The notes under the pieces are model-generated. The model saw only the letters and a list, made by a program, of their open reading frames with translations, was not told the DNA's origin and did no database searches. From contig CAJUQD010000017.1 in NCBI GenBank assembly GCA_910588105.1, positions 1 to 54,146 on the forward strand: DNA of 54,146 nt, read 5' to 3'. The translations under genes were made by a program, and so were the position numbers. Source of the stretch: an uncultured Oscillospiraceae bacterium. GTDB taxonomy: Bacteria; Bacillota; Clostridia; Oscillospirales; Oscillospiraceae. This document shows, one piece after another, positions 8,521 to 15,770 of the stretch. Every line of letters starts with the position of its first letter. Position 1 is the first letter of the stretch.

Positions 8521-8727
8521 CTACCGGATCAGCCCTTGCAGCCGTTCCTCAATAGTCACGCCATCCGAGGCAAAGCTGGCGCGAATGGTGAAGTCCCCAC
8601 ACCTGAAACAGTAGGGGTTTTTGATCTGGCGCACAAACTCCGCTATGCGCTCCTCTTTTGGCAGCTCCTTACTGACGGATACAGCACGAATATCCACCAG
8701 CTCATCTTTCTCATGATCTAAACTCAT
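8521..8727 (-). CDS. Small conserved ICE protein (DUF6870-like)
   Basis: A 68-residue acidic/basic mixed protein. The segment LPKEERIAEFVRQIKNPYCF followed by RCGDFTIRASFA matches, from memory, the small family DUF6870, often encoded next to serine recombinases in Firmicutes elements. A CxxC-like pair (YCFRCG) could bind a metal. Good ribosome site (AAAGGAGGGC) before the ATG at 8725-8727. A role as a recombination directionality factor is conceivable from its position, but nothing in the sequence shows it. Confidence 0.65.
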   Translation of the reverse strand: MSLDHEKDELVDIRAVSVSKELPKEERIAEFVRQIKNPYCFRCGDFTIRASFASDGVTIEERLQGLIR

Positions 8728-8771
8728 AAAGCCCTCCTTTCGGCGTGTTTCTGTTCACAGACACAACAATA

Positions 8772-8827
8772 GGCTGAGGTCGATCAGCCCTGCCCATTCT
8801 CTATCTTTGCAGCGTATGACCTCAGCC
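8772..8827. repeat. Long-range inverted repeat downstream of the small basic gene
   Basis: GGCTGAGGTC (8772-8781) and GACCTCAGCC (8818-8827) are perfect 10-bp arms around a 36-nt loop. A competing shorter stem, GGCTGA/TCAGCC, ends at 8789. The mutually exclusive stems suggest a regulated RNA structure between the basic-protein gene and the DUF6870-like gene. Confidence 0.45.
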
Positions 8828-8851
8828 CATGACTTCTGCCTGTGAGCAAGC

Positions 8852-9019
8852 TCAGTGAGAAGTGTGATTGGTTTTCTTGTTGTGCTTATTGTTGGTGCGG
8901 CGCATCTTGCGCCGATACCCCGGCTTGTGCATCCGCGCCGCGACCAGCTCCCCGCGCTCGATCTCGCGGAGGGCGGCGTCCTGACTGCCGGTTTTCTGGA
9001 AGTCCTTGTATTTGTTCAT
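8852..9019 (-). CDS. Small basic protein, 55 residues
   Basis: The ATG at 9017-9019 follows GAGGAGGACGCC, a strong ribosome site, 10 bp after the stop of the DUF6551-like gene, so it belongs to that operon. The product begins MNKYKDFQKTGSQDAALREI and ends in a very basic stretch (RRKMRRTNNKHNKK). It has no cysteine, signal or membrane segment. It could bind nucleic acid. I do not recognise a family; start, spacing and composition make it a credible gene. Confidence 0.65.
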   Translation of the reverse strand: MNKYKDFQKTGSQDAALREIERGELVAARMHKPGYRRKMRRTNNKHNKKTNHTSH

Positions 9020-9029
9020 GGCGTCCTCC

Positions 9030-9821
9030 TCAGAATTTCAGGGGCAGGGCGTTGGCCCTGCTGGTGCCGTTGTAGATGTTCCAGACTTCAAAGATGTACC
9101 TCTGCGGGGCGGGGAGGGAATCGCCGGCAGCTTTGGCCCTGCGGTAGATGTGCATGGGGTCATAGCGGCGGCACCGGCTGACAAGGCGCTTGGGGTCGTA
9201 CTCGTCATGGTAGAGCTTGATAAATTCCGTCACGCCCTGAATGGTCTCGGCCCGGAGGGAGTCCTTGTGGCCGTCCCATGCGGCGGCGATAACGCGCAGG
9301 GCCTCCGTATAGAGGTCAGCGCCCGCCGACATAAACTCCCCGTAGGCGGCGGCAACACAGCCGATACGGTTCAGCCCTCTGGACTGATTGAAAGAGAGAT
9401 GCAGGCTGGCGCTCTCCGTAGCCTCCACAAAGGCAATCGCATCAGGATCGCCGCCGAACACCAGCGCCCGGATTTTGGAGCCGGGGTAGACCTTGGCAGA
9501 AATGCCGGTCTGCTCCGCAAAGAGTACAGCCTCGTCCTGCTCGGTAAGGCCGGTGTAAACTTTGCAGAGAATGGGCAGGTCCCGCCCGCCGTTGAGCATT
9601 TTCCGGGCGGCGATGGTGTGCTGACCATCGAACACATAAAACCGGCCATCGCGGGCGCTGACCTTTGGCTCGTTAGCCACTCGCTCATCAAAGTTCTCCG
9701 CGATCTCCCGCACCCTGCGGCTGTTGAGTTCCCGCTGATAGGTATCGCGGGTGACAGACAGATCAGAGCTTGAGATAAACATGACCTCATACGATTTTTC
9801 GAGCCTCTTTGTCCCATTCAT
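9030..9821 (-). CDS. ParB-fold protein (DUF6551-like)
   Basis: A 263-residue protein whose central signature VFDGQHTIAARKML is the phosphate-binding box of the ParB/sulfiredoxin fold, in the short form typical of DUF6551. It is preceded by the usual helix NSRRVREIAENFDERVAN. The C-terminal half is helical. I chose the ATG at 9819-9821, which has GGAGG eight bases upstream; it overlaps the 3' end of the next ParB-like gene by 35 bp, which indicates translational coupling. Such pairs occur in ICEs and may act in maintenance or replication control; the biochemical role is not known to me. Confidence 0.75.
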   Translation of the reverse strand: MNGTKRLEKSYEVMFISSSDLSVTRDTYQRELNSRRVREIAENFDERVANEPKVSARDGRFYVFDGQHTIAARKMLNGGRDLPILCKVYTGLTEQDEAVLFAEQTGISAKVYPGSKIRALVFGGDPDAIAFVEATESASLHLSFNQSRGLNRIGCVAAAYGEFMSAGADLYTEALRVIAAAWDGHKDSLRAETIQGVTEFIKLYHDEYDPKRLVSRCRRYDPMHIYRRAKAAGDSLPAPQRYIFEVWNIYNGTSRANALPLKF

Positions 9822-10671
9822 ATCGGGTGCCTCCTTCAATGTGTAAAATGTATTGTTTCAGGTCGTACAGGGTGGAAATGACCTGCTGGCGGTAACTCTC
9901 GTTGGAGATAAGCTGCGGCCACTCAGTAAAGGTGTTGTCAAAGTTTTGCAGCACCCGCGTGACTTTCCACTCAAACTGCTGCACAGCATCCTGGGCCGTC
10001 ATGCGGCGTTCTTCCTCCTCTGGAGCGCCCGCGGCCTCTTTCATTTCCTGGATCAGCCGTTTCCGCTCCTCCGGGGGAGCCTTGGCGATGGCCCGCATCT
10101 CTTTCTGGGTCGGCTTGACCTTGCCGGAGAGGACCTCCTGCCGAAAGCCGGGGGATACTTCCTCGGCGGCGGTTACACCGCGTGAATACCGGCCATATCT
10201 TTTTACAGTTGCTTCGCTGATGTCAGCCTCTTGTGCAATACGCTTTCGGGCTTGATTTTGGTGGGGGTCACTTTGACCCCCACCACTTTCGCCAGATGAA
10301 GTGTACTGATTCCCCCGAAAACCATCTACCATTTTTTCAGCTTCAAACCGATCCCCAATTAAAACCTGTTTCTGAATTGGAGTAAGATTTCTGCGCCCAA
10401 GCTGGTTTTTACAAATCCAAGCCAGGGCCTCATAGCGGTTGTCAAAGTCCTTTTCGTGGACGGTAAAGACGATCTCAGGGTGTTCCTGCACGATTTTATA
10501 GCGGTTGTGGCCGTCCACAATCGTGCCGTTCCAGACGATGAGCGGCATGAGGACAACACCCTCGGAGATGATGTTTTCCGCAAGCTGCTGGTATTCGTCC
10601 TCGGTCAGCGGCGGTATCTTGCTCTCAAACTCCGGGTCAATCTGCAAAACAGGATTGGGCTTTGTACTCAT
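9787..10671 (-). CDS. ParB-like nuclease-domain protein
   Basis: A 294-residue protein with an N-terminal ParB domain: LTEDEYQQLAENIISEGV, then PLIVWNGTIVDGHNRYKIV, where DGHNR is the CTP/phosphate-binding motif. A helix-turn-helix region follows (about 95-165; QEADISEATVKRYGRYSRG), then a charged linker and a helical C-terminus. It probably binds DNA sites on the element for partitioning or transcriptional control. Its start overlaps the toxin stop as ATGA, so mazF, this gene and the DUF6551-like gene form one translationally coupled unit. Confidence 0.8.
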   Translation of the reverse strand: MSTKPNPVLQIDPEFESKIPPLTEDEYQQLAENIISEGVVLMPLIVWNGTIVDGHNRYKIVQEHPEIVFTVHEKDFDNRYEALAWICKNQLGRRNLTPIQKQVLIGDRFEAEKMVDGFRGNQYTSSGESGGGQSDPHQNQARKRIAQEADISEATVKRYGRYSRGVTAAEEVSPGFRQEVLSGKVKPTQKEMRAIAKAPPEERKRLIQEMKEAAGAPEEEERRMTAQDAVQQFEWKVTRVLQNFDNTFTEWPQLISNESYRQQVISTLYDLKQYILHIEGGTRYEWDKEARKIV

Positions 10672-11063
10672 GGGGCCTCTACCTCCGTAGGCAGGTAATC
10701 GTCCTCGCCCAGATAGAGGCTTACCCGCAGGGCGGCGTCGATCTCCGCCATCTGCTCATCGGTGAGCTTGCCGACACGCTCCCGCAGGCGGCGCTTGTCC
10801 ACTGTGCGGATGGTCTCAAGCTGGAATTGGGACTGTCCCGGCAGGCCCTCGATGTTGTCCAACGTTACATGGGTGGGCTGGCCGGGCTTTTTGAAGATGC
10901 GCCGGGTGGCCGCTGTGACAATGACCGTAGGAGAAAAATAATTGCCCTGGTCGTTCTGAAGAATGAGGACAGGCCGGACGCCGCCCTGCTCATGGCCGAA
11001 TATGGGGTTGAGATCGGCGTAGTAGATTTCGCCGCGATAGTAGTCGTGATAGTTCTGTTCCAT
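10668..11063 (-). CDS. MazF/PemK-type endoribonuclease toxin
   Basis: A 131-residue protein with the MazF core: RGEIYYADLNPIFGHEQGG followed by VRPVLILQND, the conserved strand-turn-strand of this mRNA interferase family, and a typical C-terminus. The start is the ATG at 11061-11063 after AAAAGGAGCGC; the open frame extends 47 codons further without a ribosome site. No MazE-like antitoxin is encoded next to it: upstream is 490 bp of non-coding DNA and downstream is ParB. The ParB-like partner or a remote antitoxin might neutralise it. It could also be a tamed regulator that has lost toxicity. Confidence 0.8.
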   Translation of the reverse strand: MEQNYHDYYRGEIYYADLNPIFGHEQGGVRPVLILQNDQGNYFSPTVIVTAATRRIFKKPGQPTHVTLDNIEGLPGQSQFQLETIRTVDKRRLRERVGKLTDEQMAEIDAALRVSLYLGEDDYLPTEVEAP

Positions 11064-11556
11064 AGTGCTGCGCTCCTTTTCCAGATATGTAGACAGCAGC
11101 CGCCATCGTGTCGGGAAGTTCCCCGTCTGATGCGGCTGCCGATTGTTTGCTGTAATCTCTTGATCCCCATTTGTCCCCGACACCCCGGAATCATAGGAAG
11201 TCATCAGGCGGCGGCTTGCGATGCCGCTCCATAGGAATCTAACCTCCCCGCCTTCCTTGTGGCCGGGCCGCGAGTTACGGAAGTATCATTGTCTCTGTGC
11301 GCTGTTATCGCCCGGACGGGAGCAGCCCATCCTTTGCAGGCGGAGGAGGTCGCTCGCCCTTTCGGGGTCGTGGCGCTCCAACCTGTTTGGCTTTGCCTCT
11401 CGGCGTACACACAGGAATGTACCTGATGAATGCCTATTCACTTTTCAAAGTTCCACACCAGCGGGTCGCCCCGGCTGATGATTTCATTTTAGAAGATTTG
11501 GGGGCAAATTCAGACGCCCCCGCAGGCACCCTTTGTCTATCTCATAGGCACCATGC
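11064..11556. other. 490-bp non-coding stretch upstream of mazF
   Basis: No convincing gene is seen on either strand. The minus-strand open frame at 11204-11410 lacks a ribosome site and family features. There are several short inverted repeats, e.g. GCGGC/GCCGC around 11212-11228. The minus frame upstream of mazF is open for 47 extra codons (11064-11204). A structured leader or small RNA is possible. Confidence 0.4.
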
Positions 11557-11835
11557 CTATAACTTTTGCCGCAGCGCAGTGAGCTGTCCGATGATGCCGT
11601 CCAGCTCGGCGGCATGGTTTGAGTTGCTGCCTTTGAGCAGATAATCCGTACTGACGCCCAGCGCCTCCGAAAAATCCACCAGCAGGTCGATGGAGCAGCA
11701 CCGCTCCCCGCACTCCAGGTGGCTGATGTGCTTTCTCTCAACGGATACCTTGTCCGCAAGCGCCTGTTGGGTCAGCCCCGCCGTCTTTCTGGCAAGCTGC
11801 AACCGCTTACCAAAGTCTTTTGGATTGAAATACAT
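11557..11835 (-). CDS. XRE-family repressor
   Basis: A 92-residue Cro/CI-type protein with the helix-turn-helix at residues 8-62 (FGKRLQLARKTAGLTQQALA, then VSVERKHISHLECGERCCSI) and a short C-terminal helix. Size and place, next to an ImmA/IrrE protease, resemble the ImmR/ImmA pair that controls excision in ICEBs1, where the protease cuts the repressor after DNA damage. That parallel is inference. A nested palindrome at 11881-11964, just upstream, is a plausible operator. The ribosome site is only moderate (AAAGGGC). Confidence 0.8.
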   Translation of the reverse strand: MYFNPKDFGKRLQLARKTAGLTQQALADKVSVERKHISHLECGERCCSIDLLVDFSEALGVSTDYLLKGSNSNHAAELDGIIGQLTALRQKL

Positions 11836-11880
11836 AAAAAAGCCCTTTCCCGACCAAGCCGGAAAAGAGCCATAAAATCA

Positions 11881-11964
11881 GCGTATGAAACAGGTAATCA
11901 GAGCAAACGAAAAAAGCGGCGATGAACAGCGGCATACGAAGGTATGCCGAGCTGTTTCATACGC
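11881..11964. repeat. Nested palindromes upstream of the XRE repressor
   Basis: GCGTATGAAACAG (11881-11893) and CTGTTTCATACGC (11952-11964) are perfect 13-bp inverted arms. Inside lies a second hairpin, GGCATAC/GTATGCC with a GAAG loop (11931-11948). A third, imperfect copy of the motif occurs near 11915. Multiple related half-sites upstream of an XRE gene suggest an operator; a cruciform or small RNA is also possible. Confidence 0.5.
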
Positions 11965-12033
11965 CGCTTGATAGCTTAACGCAAGGCCGCGTTTACTCCG
12001 CTTGATCGTTTATGAATTGTTGATTTCAGATAT

Positions 12034-12300
12034 TCAGTTTTTCTTTCCCGCCCTGCGGCAGCACCGCCTGCGGAAGTAGCCCAGGTTGTAGGTCGTTACC
12101 GCCTTGCAGTTTGGGCATTTCACTTTGAAGTGGCCGGAGCAGTCTGAGAACAGGGAGGCGATATAGCGCCCGCAGTGGGGGCATTTCAGCTCCCGTTCCT
12201 GCAAATCAAGGCTTTCCGTATAGGAGAGGTTGACCTTGGCCCGCACCTCCGGCGTCATGGGCTTCATGCGGTAAGTCCGTACTTCTGCTTGCTGTACCAT
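12034..12300 (-). CDS. Small zinc-ribbon protein
   Basis: An 88-residue protein with two CxxC knuckles (LKCPHCGRYIASLF ... VKCPNCKAVTTYNL), a Com/rubredoxin-like zinc ribbon, and a basic tail with a second cysteine pair (RRRCCRR). Phage Com proteins of this type bind mRNA as translational regulators, so an RNA- or DNA-binding role is likely but unproven. The ATG follows AAGGGGGCG. It lies 10 bp downstream of the ImmA/IrrE gene in the same direction. Confidence 0.65.
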   Translation of the reverse strand: MVQQAEVRTYRMKPMTPEVRAKVNLSYTESLDLQERELKCPHCGRYIASLFSDCSGHFKVKCPNCKAVTTYNLGYFRRRCCRRAGKKN

Positions 12301-12310
12301 TTTCGCCCCC

Positions 12311-13018
12311 TTAAAAGGCCAGCTCAGAATCCAGATACTCGGATATGTCCCGCTGTTCGGTCATACCGAGGGTTTTGAGCCGGATGAGCAGGGCGGTAAA
12401 GGTCACACCCATGCAGTCGGCCATCTTCTGAATGCCGAGCTTGTCCTCGCCCCGCATAGCCCAGCTCCCGTATATGGGGATCGGCGCACCGCTGTGAAAG
12501 CGTTTCAGCAGCCGCTCCACAAGGAATCTCGGCATCAGTAGAACAGAGGCCATGCGGTCTGTCTGCGTTTCACACACATTCAGGTGTTCCCGCAGCTCGT
12601 CAATGTTGTAGGTCCGCTCACTGTCAAAGTAGCGGTTGAAACATGGACCCGCCGCCGTAGGGGACATCCGCTCAAAAATCACATGGGCGGCTTCGTGCGC
12701 CAGCGTAAACCGGCGCTGTCCGCTTTTGTCGGCCTGGAGCAGAAAGCGGTCAATGACTACGGTGCCCTTGGGGAATACCACGCTCCGCCGTTCTCCGTCC
12801 TCCCATACTGCCAGCGGATACGCGCCGTCTGACACAAAGCCGATCTTGTCCCGATCTTCCTCCGCAATGCCGGCATAGACAACTGGCAGATGGAGATAGT
12901 CTGTGATAAAGCCCTCAATGTCGATGCAGTTGGGCAGGGGCTTTCGTTTCCCGATAAATCGCCGGATCAGGCTTTCGCCTACTTCCTCGATTTCTGCGTT
13001 GGTAACTAAGGTTCTCAT
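12311..13018 (-). CDS. ImmA/IrrE-family metallopeptidase
   Basis: A 235-residue zinc peptidase. FTLAHEAAHVIFER carries the HExxH motif, with the third ligand probably in the downstream ETQTDRMASVLLMP helix, as in ImmA and IrrE. These enzymes cleave XRE-type repressors, releasing element genes after DNA damage or quorum cues; the XRE at 11557-11835 is the natural substrate candidate. The start MRTLVTNAEI (ATG 13016-13018) has AGGAGG 13 bases upstream, a slightly long spacing. The frame is open 13 codons further but without better signals. Confidence 0.85.
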   Translation of the reverse strand: MRTLVTNAEIEEVGESLIRRFIGKRKPLPNCIDIEGFITDYLHLPVVYAGIAEEDRDKIGFVSDGAYPLAVWEDGERRSVVFPKGTVVIDRFLLQADKSGQRRFTLAHEAAHVIFERMSPTAAGPCFNRYFDSERTYNIDELREHLNVCETQTDRMASVLLMPRFLVERLLKRFHSGAPIPIYGSWAMRGEDKLGIQKMADCMGVTFTALLIRLKTLGMTEQRDISEYLDSELAF

Positions 13019-13035
13019 TTGTCGTGCCTGTCCTC

Positions 13036-13263
13036 CTATGCAACAAAAACATACCACTGCCGGCCCGATTGGTAGAGATACTTTTCCATCCCCTCGATCA
13101 GCACCGTATAGCGGATGCCCTCAAAAGACAGATCAGGGCTGCGGCAGGTATGCAGGACCCGCTCAATGTCCCACACGCGCCCATCCTCCCACCTGACCTT
13201 TTGTGGGCAGATGATCCCGTCCGGCTCAGTGGAACACTGAACGGACACATTTACCCTGTTCAT
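13036..13263 (-). CDS. Hypothetical small protein upstream of immA
   Basis: A 75-residue protein starting MNRVNVSVQCSTEPDGIICP and ending in QWYVFVA. It is predicted to be mostly beta strand, with RWEDGRVWDIERVL suggesting a small barrel. Start is the ATG at 13261-13263 after AAAGGGG. It ends 17 bp before the ImmA/IrrE start, so it is probably co-transcribed with it. Similar small genes precede immA in related elements, from memory. Function unknown. Confidence 0.6.
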   Translation of the reverse strand: MNRVNVSVQCSTEPDGIICPQKVRWEDGRVWDIERVLHTCRSPDLSFEGIRYTVLIEGMEKYLYQSGRQWYVFVA

Positions 13264-13292
13264 CTCAATCAACCCCTTTCAGGCAAAACAGC

Positions 13293-13892
13293 TCACAGCG
13301 CCTTGATGATAAACCTTGCCACACCCTGAATGACAACATCCCTGACATAGATCGCCTCCATGCCGTCATTCTCAGGGATGAGCTTGCAGCACTTCCGCTT
13401 TTTATCGTAGCCCAGCCGTTTCAGGGTGTTGGCGTTTTCATGGAGTGCGACTACGATCTCGCCCGGTTCCGCGTCGCACCGCTTCTCCACCACCACCAAA
13501 TCGCCGGACTCTATCCCGGCGTTTATCATGGAGTCGCCGGTAGTCCGGATGATGTAGAAGTCGCCGGAGCCGAAAATGGCGGTTGGCAGCTTCGCATATT
13601 CGTCTGCGGATGCCTCCACCGTTTCTAAAGGCCCGCAGGGGATAGCGCCGGTAAATATCTCCGCGCGGGAGGTGGGCGACAGACGGCGGATTTTTTCGGT
13701 CTCGATGCTTTTCCCGTCATAGTCGATCTGACCTTTCTCGCTCATCTCGACAAGATAGCGGTGAGCGGTCCCCTTGGCGATGCCTACGGCCTTGCCGATC
13801 TCCGCTGTGCTGGGGGAGCGCCCCTCCTCGAAGTAGAAATCCTCCGCAAATGCCTGTATGCGCTTCATCAATTCCGGGTCCTTGTGACGCAT
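13293..13892 (-). CDS. LexA-like S24 repressor
   Basis: A 199-residue LexA-type protein: an N-terminal winged helix (STAEIGKAVGIAKGTAHRYL) and a C-terminal S24 peptidase with the Ser/Lys dyad at Ser121 (TGDSMINAGIESGD) and Lys158 (LHENANTLKRL). The presumed self-cleavage site is Cys86-Gly87 (GAIPCGP), the UmuD-like Cys-Gly form. RecA-activated cleavage would make this an SOS switch for the element. Strong start (ACGGAGGAAGCTCT before ATG). The promoter at 13939-13967 contains a repeated TCGTATC motif that may be its own operator. Confidence 0.85.
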   Translation of the reverse strand: MRHKDPELMKRIQAFAEDFYFEEGRSPSTAEIGKAVGIAKGTAHRYLVEMSEKGQIDYDGKSIETEKIRRLSPTSRAEIFTGAIPCGPLETVEASADEYAKLPTAIFGSGDFYIIRTTGDSMINAGIESGDLVVVEKRCDAEPGEIVVALHENANTLKRLGYDKKRKCCKLIPENDGMEAIYVRDVVIQGVARFIIKAL

Positions 13893-13938
13893 AGAGCTTC
13901 CTCCGTTCTATCCGATACGACTTGTCCTTGATAGAAAG

Positions 13939-13967
13939 AGTATAGCATGGCCGGATACGAAAGGCAA
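13939..13967 (-). promoter_or_regulatory. Promoter and candidate operator of the LexA-like gene
   Basis: On the minus strand: TTGCCT (13962-13967), 17-base spacer, TATACT (13939-13944). The spacer contains TTCGTATCCGG, and a near copy, GTCGTATCGGA, lies downstream of the start point at about 13911-13922. Two related half-sites bracketing the -10 box fit autorepression. Confidence 0.65.
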
Positions 13968-13980
13968 TAGAGCAAAAGGG

Positions 13981-14004
13981 AGGTGGACATCTGAGTGTCC
14001 ACCT
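13981..14004. terminator. Perfect hairpin between WYL and LexA-like genes
   Basis: AGGTGGACA (13981-13989) and TGTCCACCT (13996-14004) form a perfect 9-bp stem with a 6-nt loop. On the minus strand it is followed by CCCTTTTGC, a weak T tract, so it may end the transcript from the WYL side. The 170 bp between it and the WYL stop hold no other gene that I can see. Confidence 0.5.
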
Positions 14005-14175
14005 CCTGAGAAGTTTTTTATGATGTATGATTTTCGACCTATTTTGGAAACGCGGATGCACGACACAATCCCGCTGACCGAGAAACAGTTCATGAGGTTC
14101 CCTAAACAGACCCAACGGCCTCTTTTCCGGCCTTCAAGCACAGTTTGAAGCTCAAGCAGATTAGCGGAGCGGCTG

Positions 14176-15144
14176 TTATTCAACAAAGACAAACTTTTCC
14201 ATGATAGCCTTGAAACCCTCAACGGCCTTTTCCGAGCCGAGTATCCGCATCTTTCCTCCAGAGGCAAACACCCAGCCATAGAAGTTATTGCTCAGAGCAA
14301 CGGTGGCCGTCACCTTGAAATGCTCCCTGTCAACGATCTGGACAGAAACATTCTCTCCGAAACGGTCAATGATGCTGCCCATAAGCGCGTTCTCGCACAG
14401 CAGCTCCACCTTGGCCTCCTCACCGAGATACATGGAAAAGGTCTGCCCAAAGTAGTCTGAGATGGTGAAGTCCGCAGGGCGTTTCCGCGCCGGTTCCTCC
14501 GTCACTGTCAGTTGGCTGATCCTGTCCACCCGATAGGTTGCTACCAGTTTCCGCTCCTCAGAGTAACCCACCATGTAATATTGGTCGTTGTTCCAGAGCA
14601 TAGCATAGGGAGATACGGTGTAGAGCTGCCCACCATGCCGGTGGACTTTCTTCTTCTCCGGCGTATAGTCGAAGTATTGGAAAGTGACCTTCTTCCGCTC
14701 GATGATGGCGGTGTAGAGGTGGTCTACGATCAGGATAACGGATTCATTGGTCGCCTTGGAGCGGTGGTCTATGTAGAGCTGGCGCTTCAAGAGCTGTTTC
14801 TGCTGCGGCTCTATGAACACGCCCAGCTTGCGGATCAGCGCCTTGCTCTTTTGGGGCGTGATAAATCGGGAGGACTGAACGGCGTCGATGAGCAGCTTGA
14901 CCTCCGCAGTGTCAAAGTGGCGGGTGCCGATGAAATACTGATTCTGCACCCTGCGGTCTATGATGATGTCCACGCCCAGCTCGATAAGCTGATCTATGTC
15001 GGCCTTGATGGTGCGGGAGTCAGGGCGGGAGAGGCCGCAGGATTGCAGATGGTCTTTGAGCTGTTCCAATGAAACAGTGTGCGCCTCGTCGGTATGATCC
15101 CAAAGATGCTTGAAAATCAAAAGAATGCGGCTTTTTAATCTCAT
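14176..15144 (-). CDS. WYL-domain transcriptional regulator
   Basis: A 322-residue regulator: an N-terminal winged helix (MRLKSRILLIFKHLWDHTDE ... SRPDSRTIKADIDQLIELG), a WYL domain in the middle (SPYAMLWNNDQYYMVGYSEE ... YRVDRISQL) and a C-terminal WCX extension. WYL proteins sense ligands, often nucleotides or nucleic acid, and frequently control phage-defence or SOS genes. It starts 3 bp after the stop of the upstream gene and has no clear ribosome site, so it is translated by coupling as the last gene of the 17346-14176 operon. It probably regulates that cassette. Confidence 0.85.
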   Translation of the reverse strand: MRLKSRILLIFKHLWDHTDEAHTVSLEQLKDHLQSCGLSRPDSRTIKADIDQLIELGVDIIIDRRVQNQYFIGTRHFDTAEVKLLIDAVQSSRFITPQKSKALIRKLGVFIEPQQKQLLKRQLYIDHRSKATNESVILIVDHLYTAIIERKKVTFQYFDYTPEKKKVHRHGGQLYTVSPYAMLWNNDQYYMVGYSEERKLVATYRVDRISQLTVTEEPARKRPADFTISDYFGQTFSMYLGEEAKVELLCENALMGSIIDRFGENVSVQIVDREHFKVTATVALSNNFYGWVFASGGKMRILGSEKAVEGFKAIMEKFVFVE

Positions 15145-15147
15145 AGG

Positions 15148-15720
15148 CTAAGCCCGAATATCCACCGATGTTTCAACCGGCGCAGAGGCCGGAGCAGCTT
15201 TCATTTCCGCGCGAGCTTCCCGAAATGCCTGTAAGTAAATAGAAGCTGTTTCGTCAAAGAATTTATGTTCTTCTTTAGTCTGTATACCCGTCCAGCCTCC
15301 GCCAAGGCTGTTGTAGCTTGCGATATTCTCGCCGTTAGGAGCATATATCTCCGCGGCCTGTTGGACGGAACTGATTTTAAGGTTTGCGGAACAGCCTCCC
15401 GACAGTTTTTCCAGCATCTTTTCCAATGCTTGCAGCATCGGGTGAGGTTCTTTTAATGCTGCTTGGATAGCAGACATTACCTGGTTTTTCGGCCCGGAGC
15501 GGTCAGGGGAAACATACTGCTTCATATGTGAAAGCCGCATTTGGGTAAAACCTGCTGACATATATTCGCCTCGCTTGGCATCTTCCTTTGCGTATGACTT
15601 TATACGCTCAATAAAGCCATCGGTCATGGCGCTCTTTGCGGTCTTTGCGGTGCCCTGGGCTTTAGAGCTTTTCCCCCATATGACCGGCGTGCCAGCCCTA
15701 TTTGACAAAGAATCTATCAT
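15148..15720 (-). CDS. Unrecognised cassette protein, paralogue A
   Basis: A 190-residue protein I cannot assign. It is a paralogue of the protein at 16648-17346: both share an AMTD..E..K.YAK.DA..G.YM segment, the block QYVSPDRSG, a G-x-CS cysteine motif (SGGCSA here), then AEIY..(N/D)GE.IASYNS.GGGW, a run KF..E.A.IY.QAF..ARAEM, and a C-terminal tetrapeptide DIRA (DVKA in the other). It has no signal peptide or membrane segment and is probably helical with a small glycine-rich core. The ATG follows GAGGGAAAGACT. It is directly followed by the WYL regulator. Defence, toxin or structural roles are all open. Confidence 0.7.
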   Translation of the reverse strand: MIDSLSNRAGTPVIWGKSSKAQGTAKTAKSAMTDGFIERIKSYAKEDAKRGEYMSAGFTQMRLSHMKQYVSPDRSGPKNQVMSAIQAALKEPHPMLQALEKMLEKLSGGCSANLKISSVQQAAEIYAPNGENIASYNSLGGGWTGIQTKEEHKFFDETASIYLQAFREARAEMKAAPASAPVETSVDIRA

Positions 15721-15770
15721 AGTCTTTCCCTCTTACTACGCGGACGTCAAATGAATTTGAAGAACAGAAC

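Noticed and set aside
11204..11410. 68-codon minus-strand frame upstream of mazF
   Set aside because: No ribosome site, low-complexity composition and no recognisable motif.
13908..14279. 123-codon minus-strand frame overlapping the WYL gene end and the LexA promoter
   Set aside because: It overlaps the WYL C-terminus in another frame, covers a hairpin and the promoter, and has no family features.
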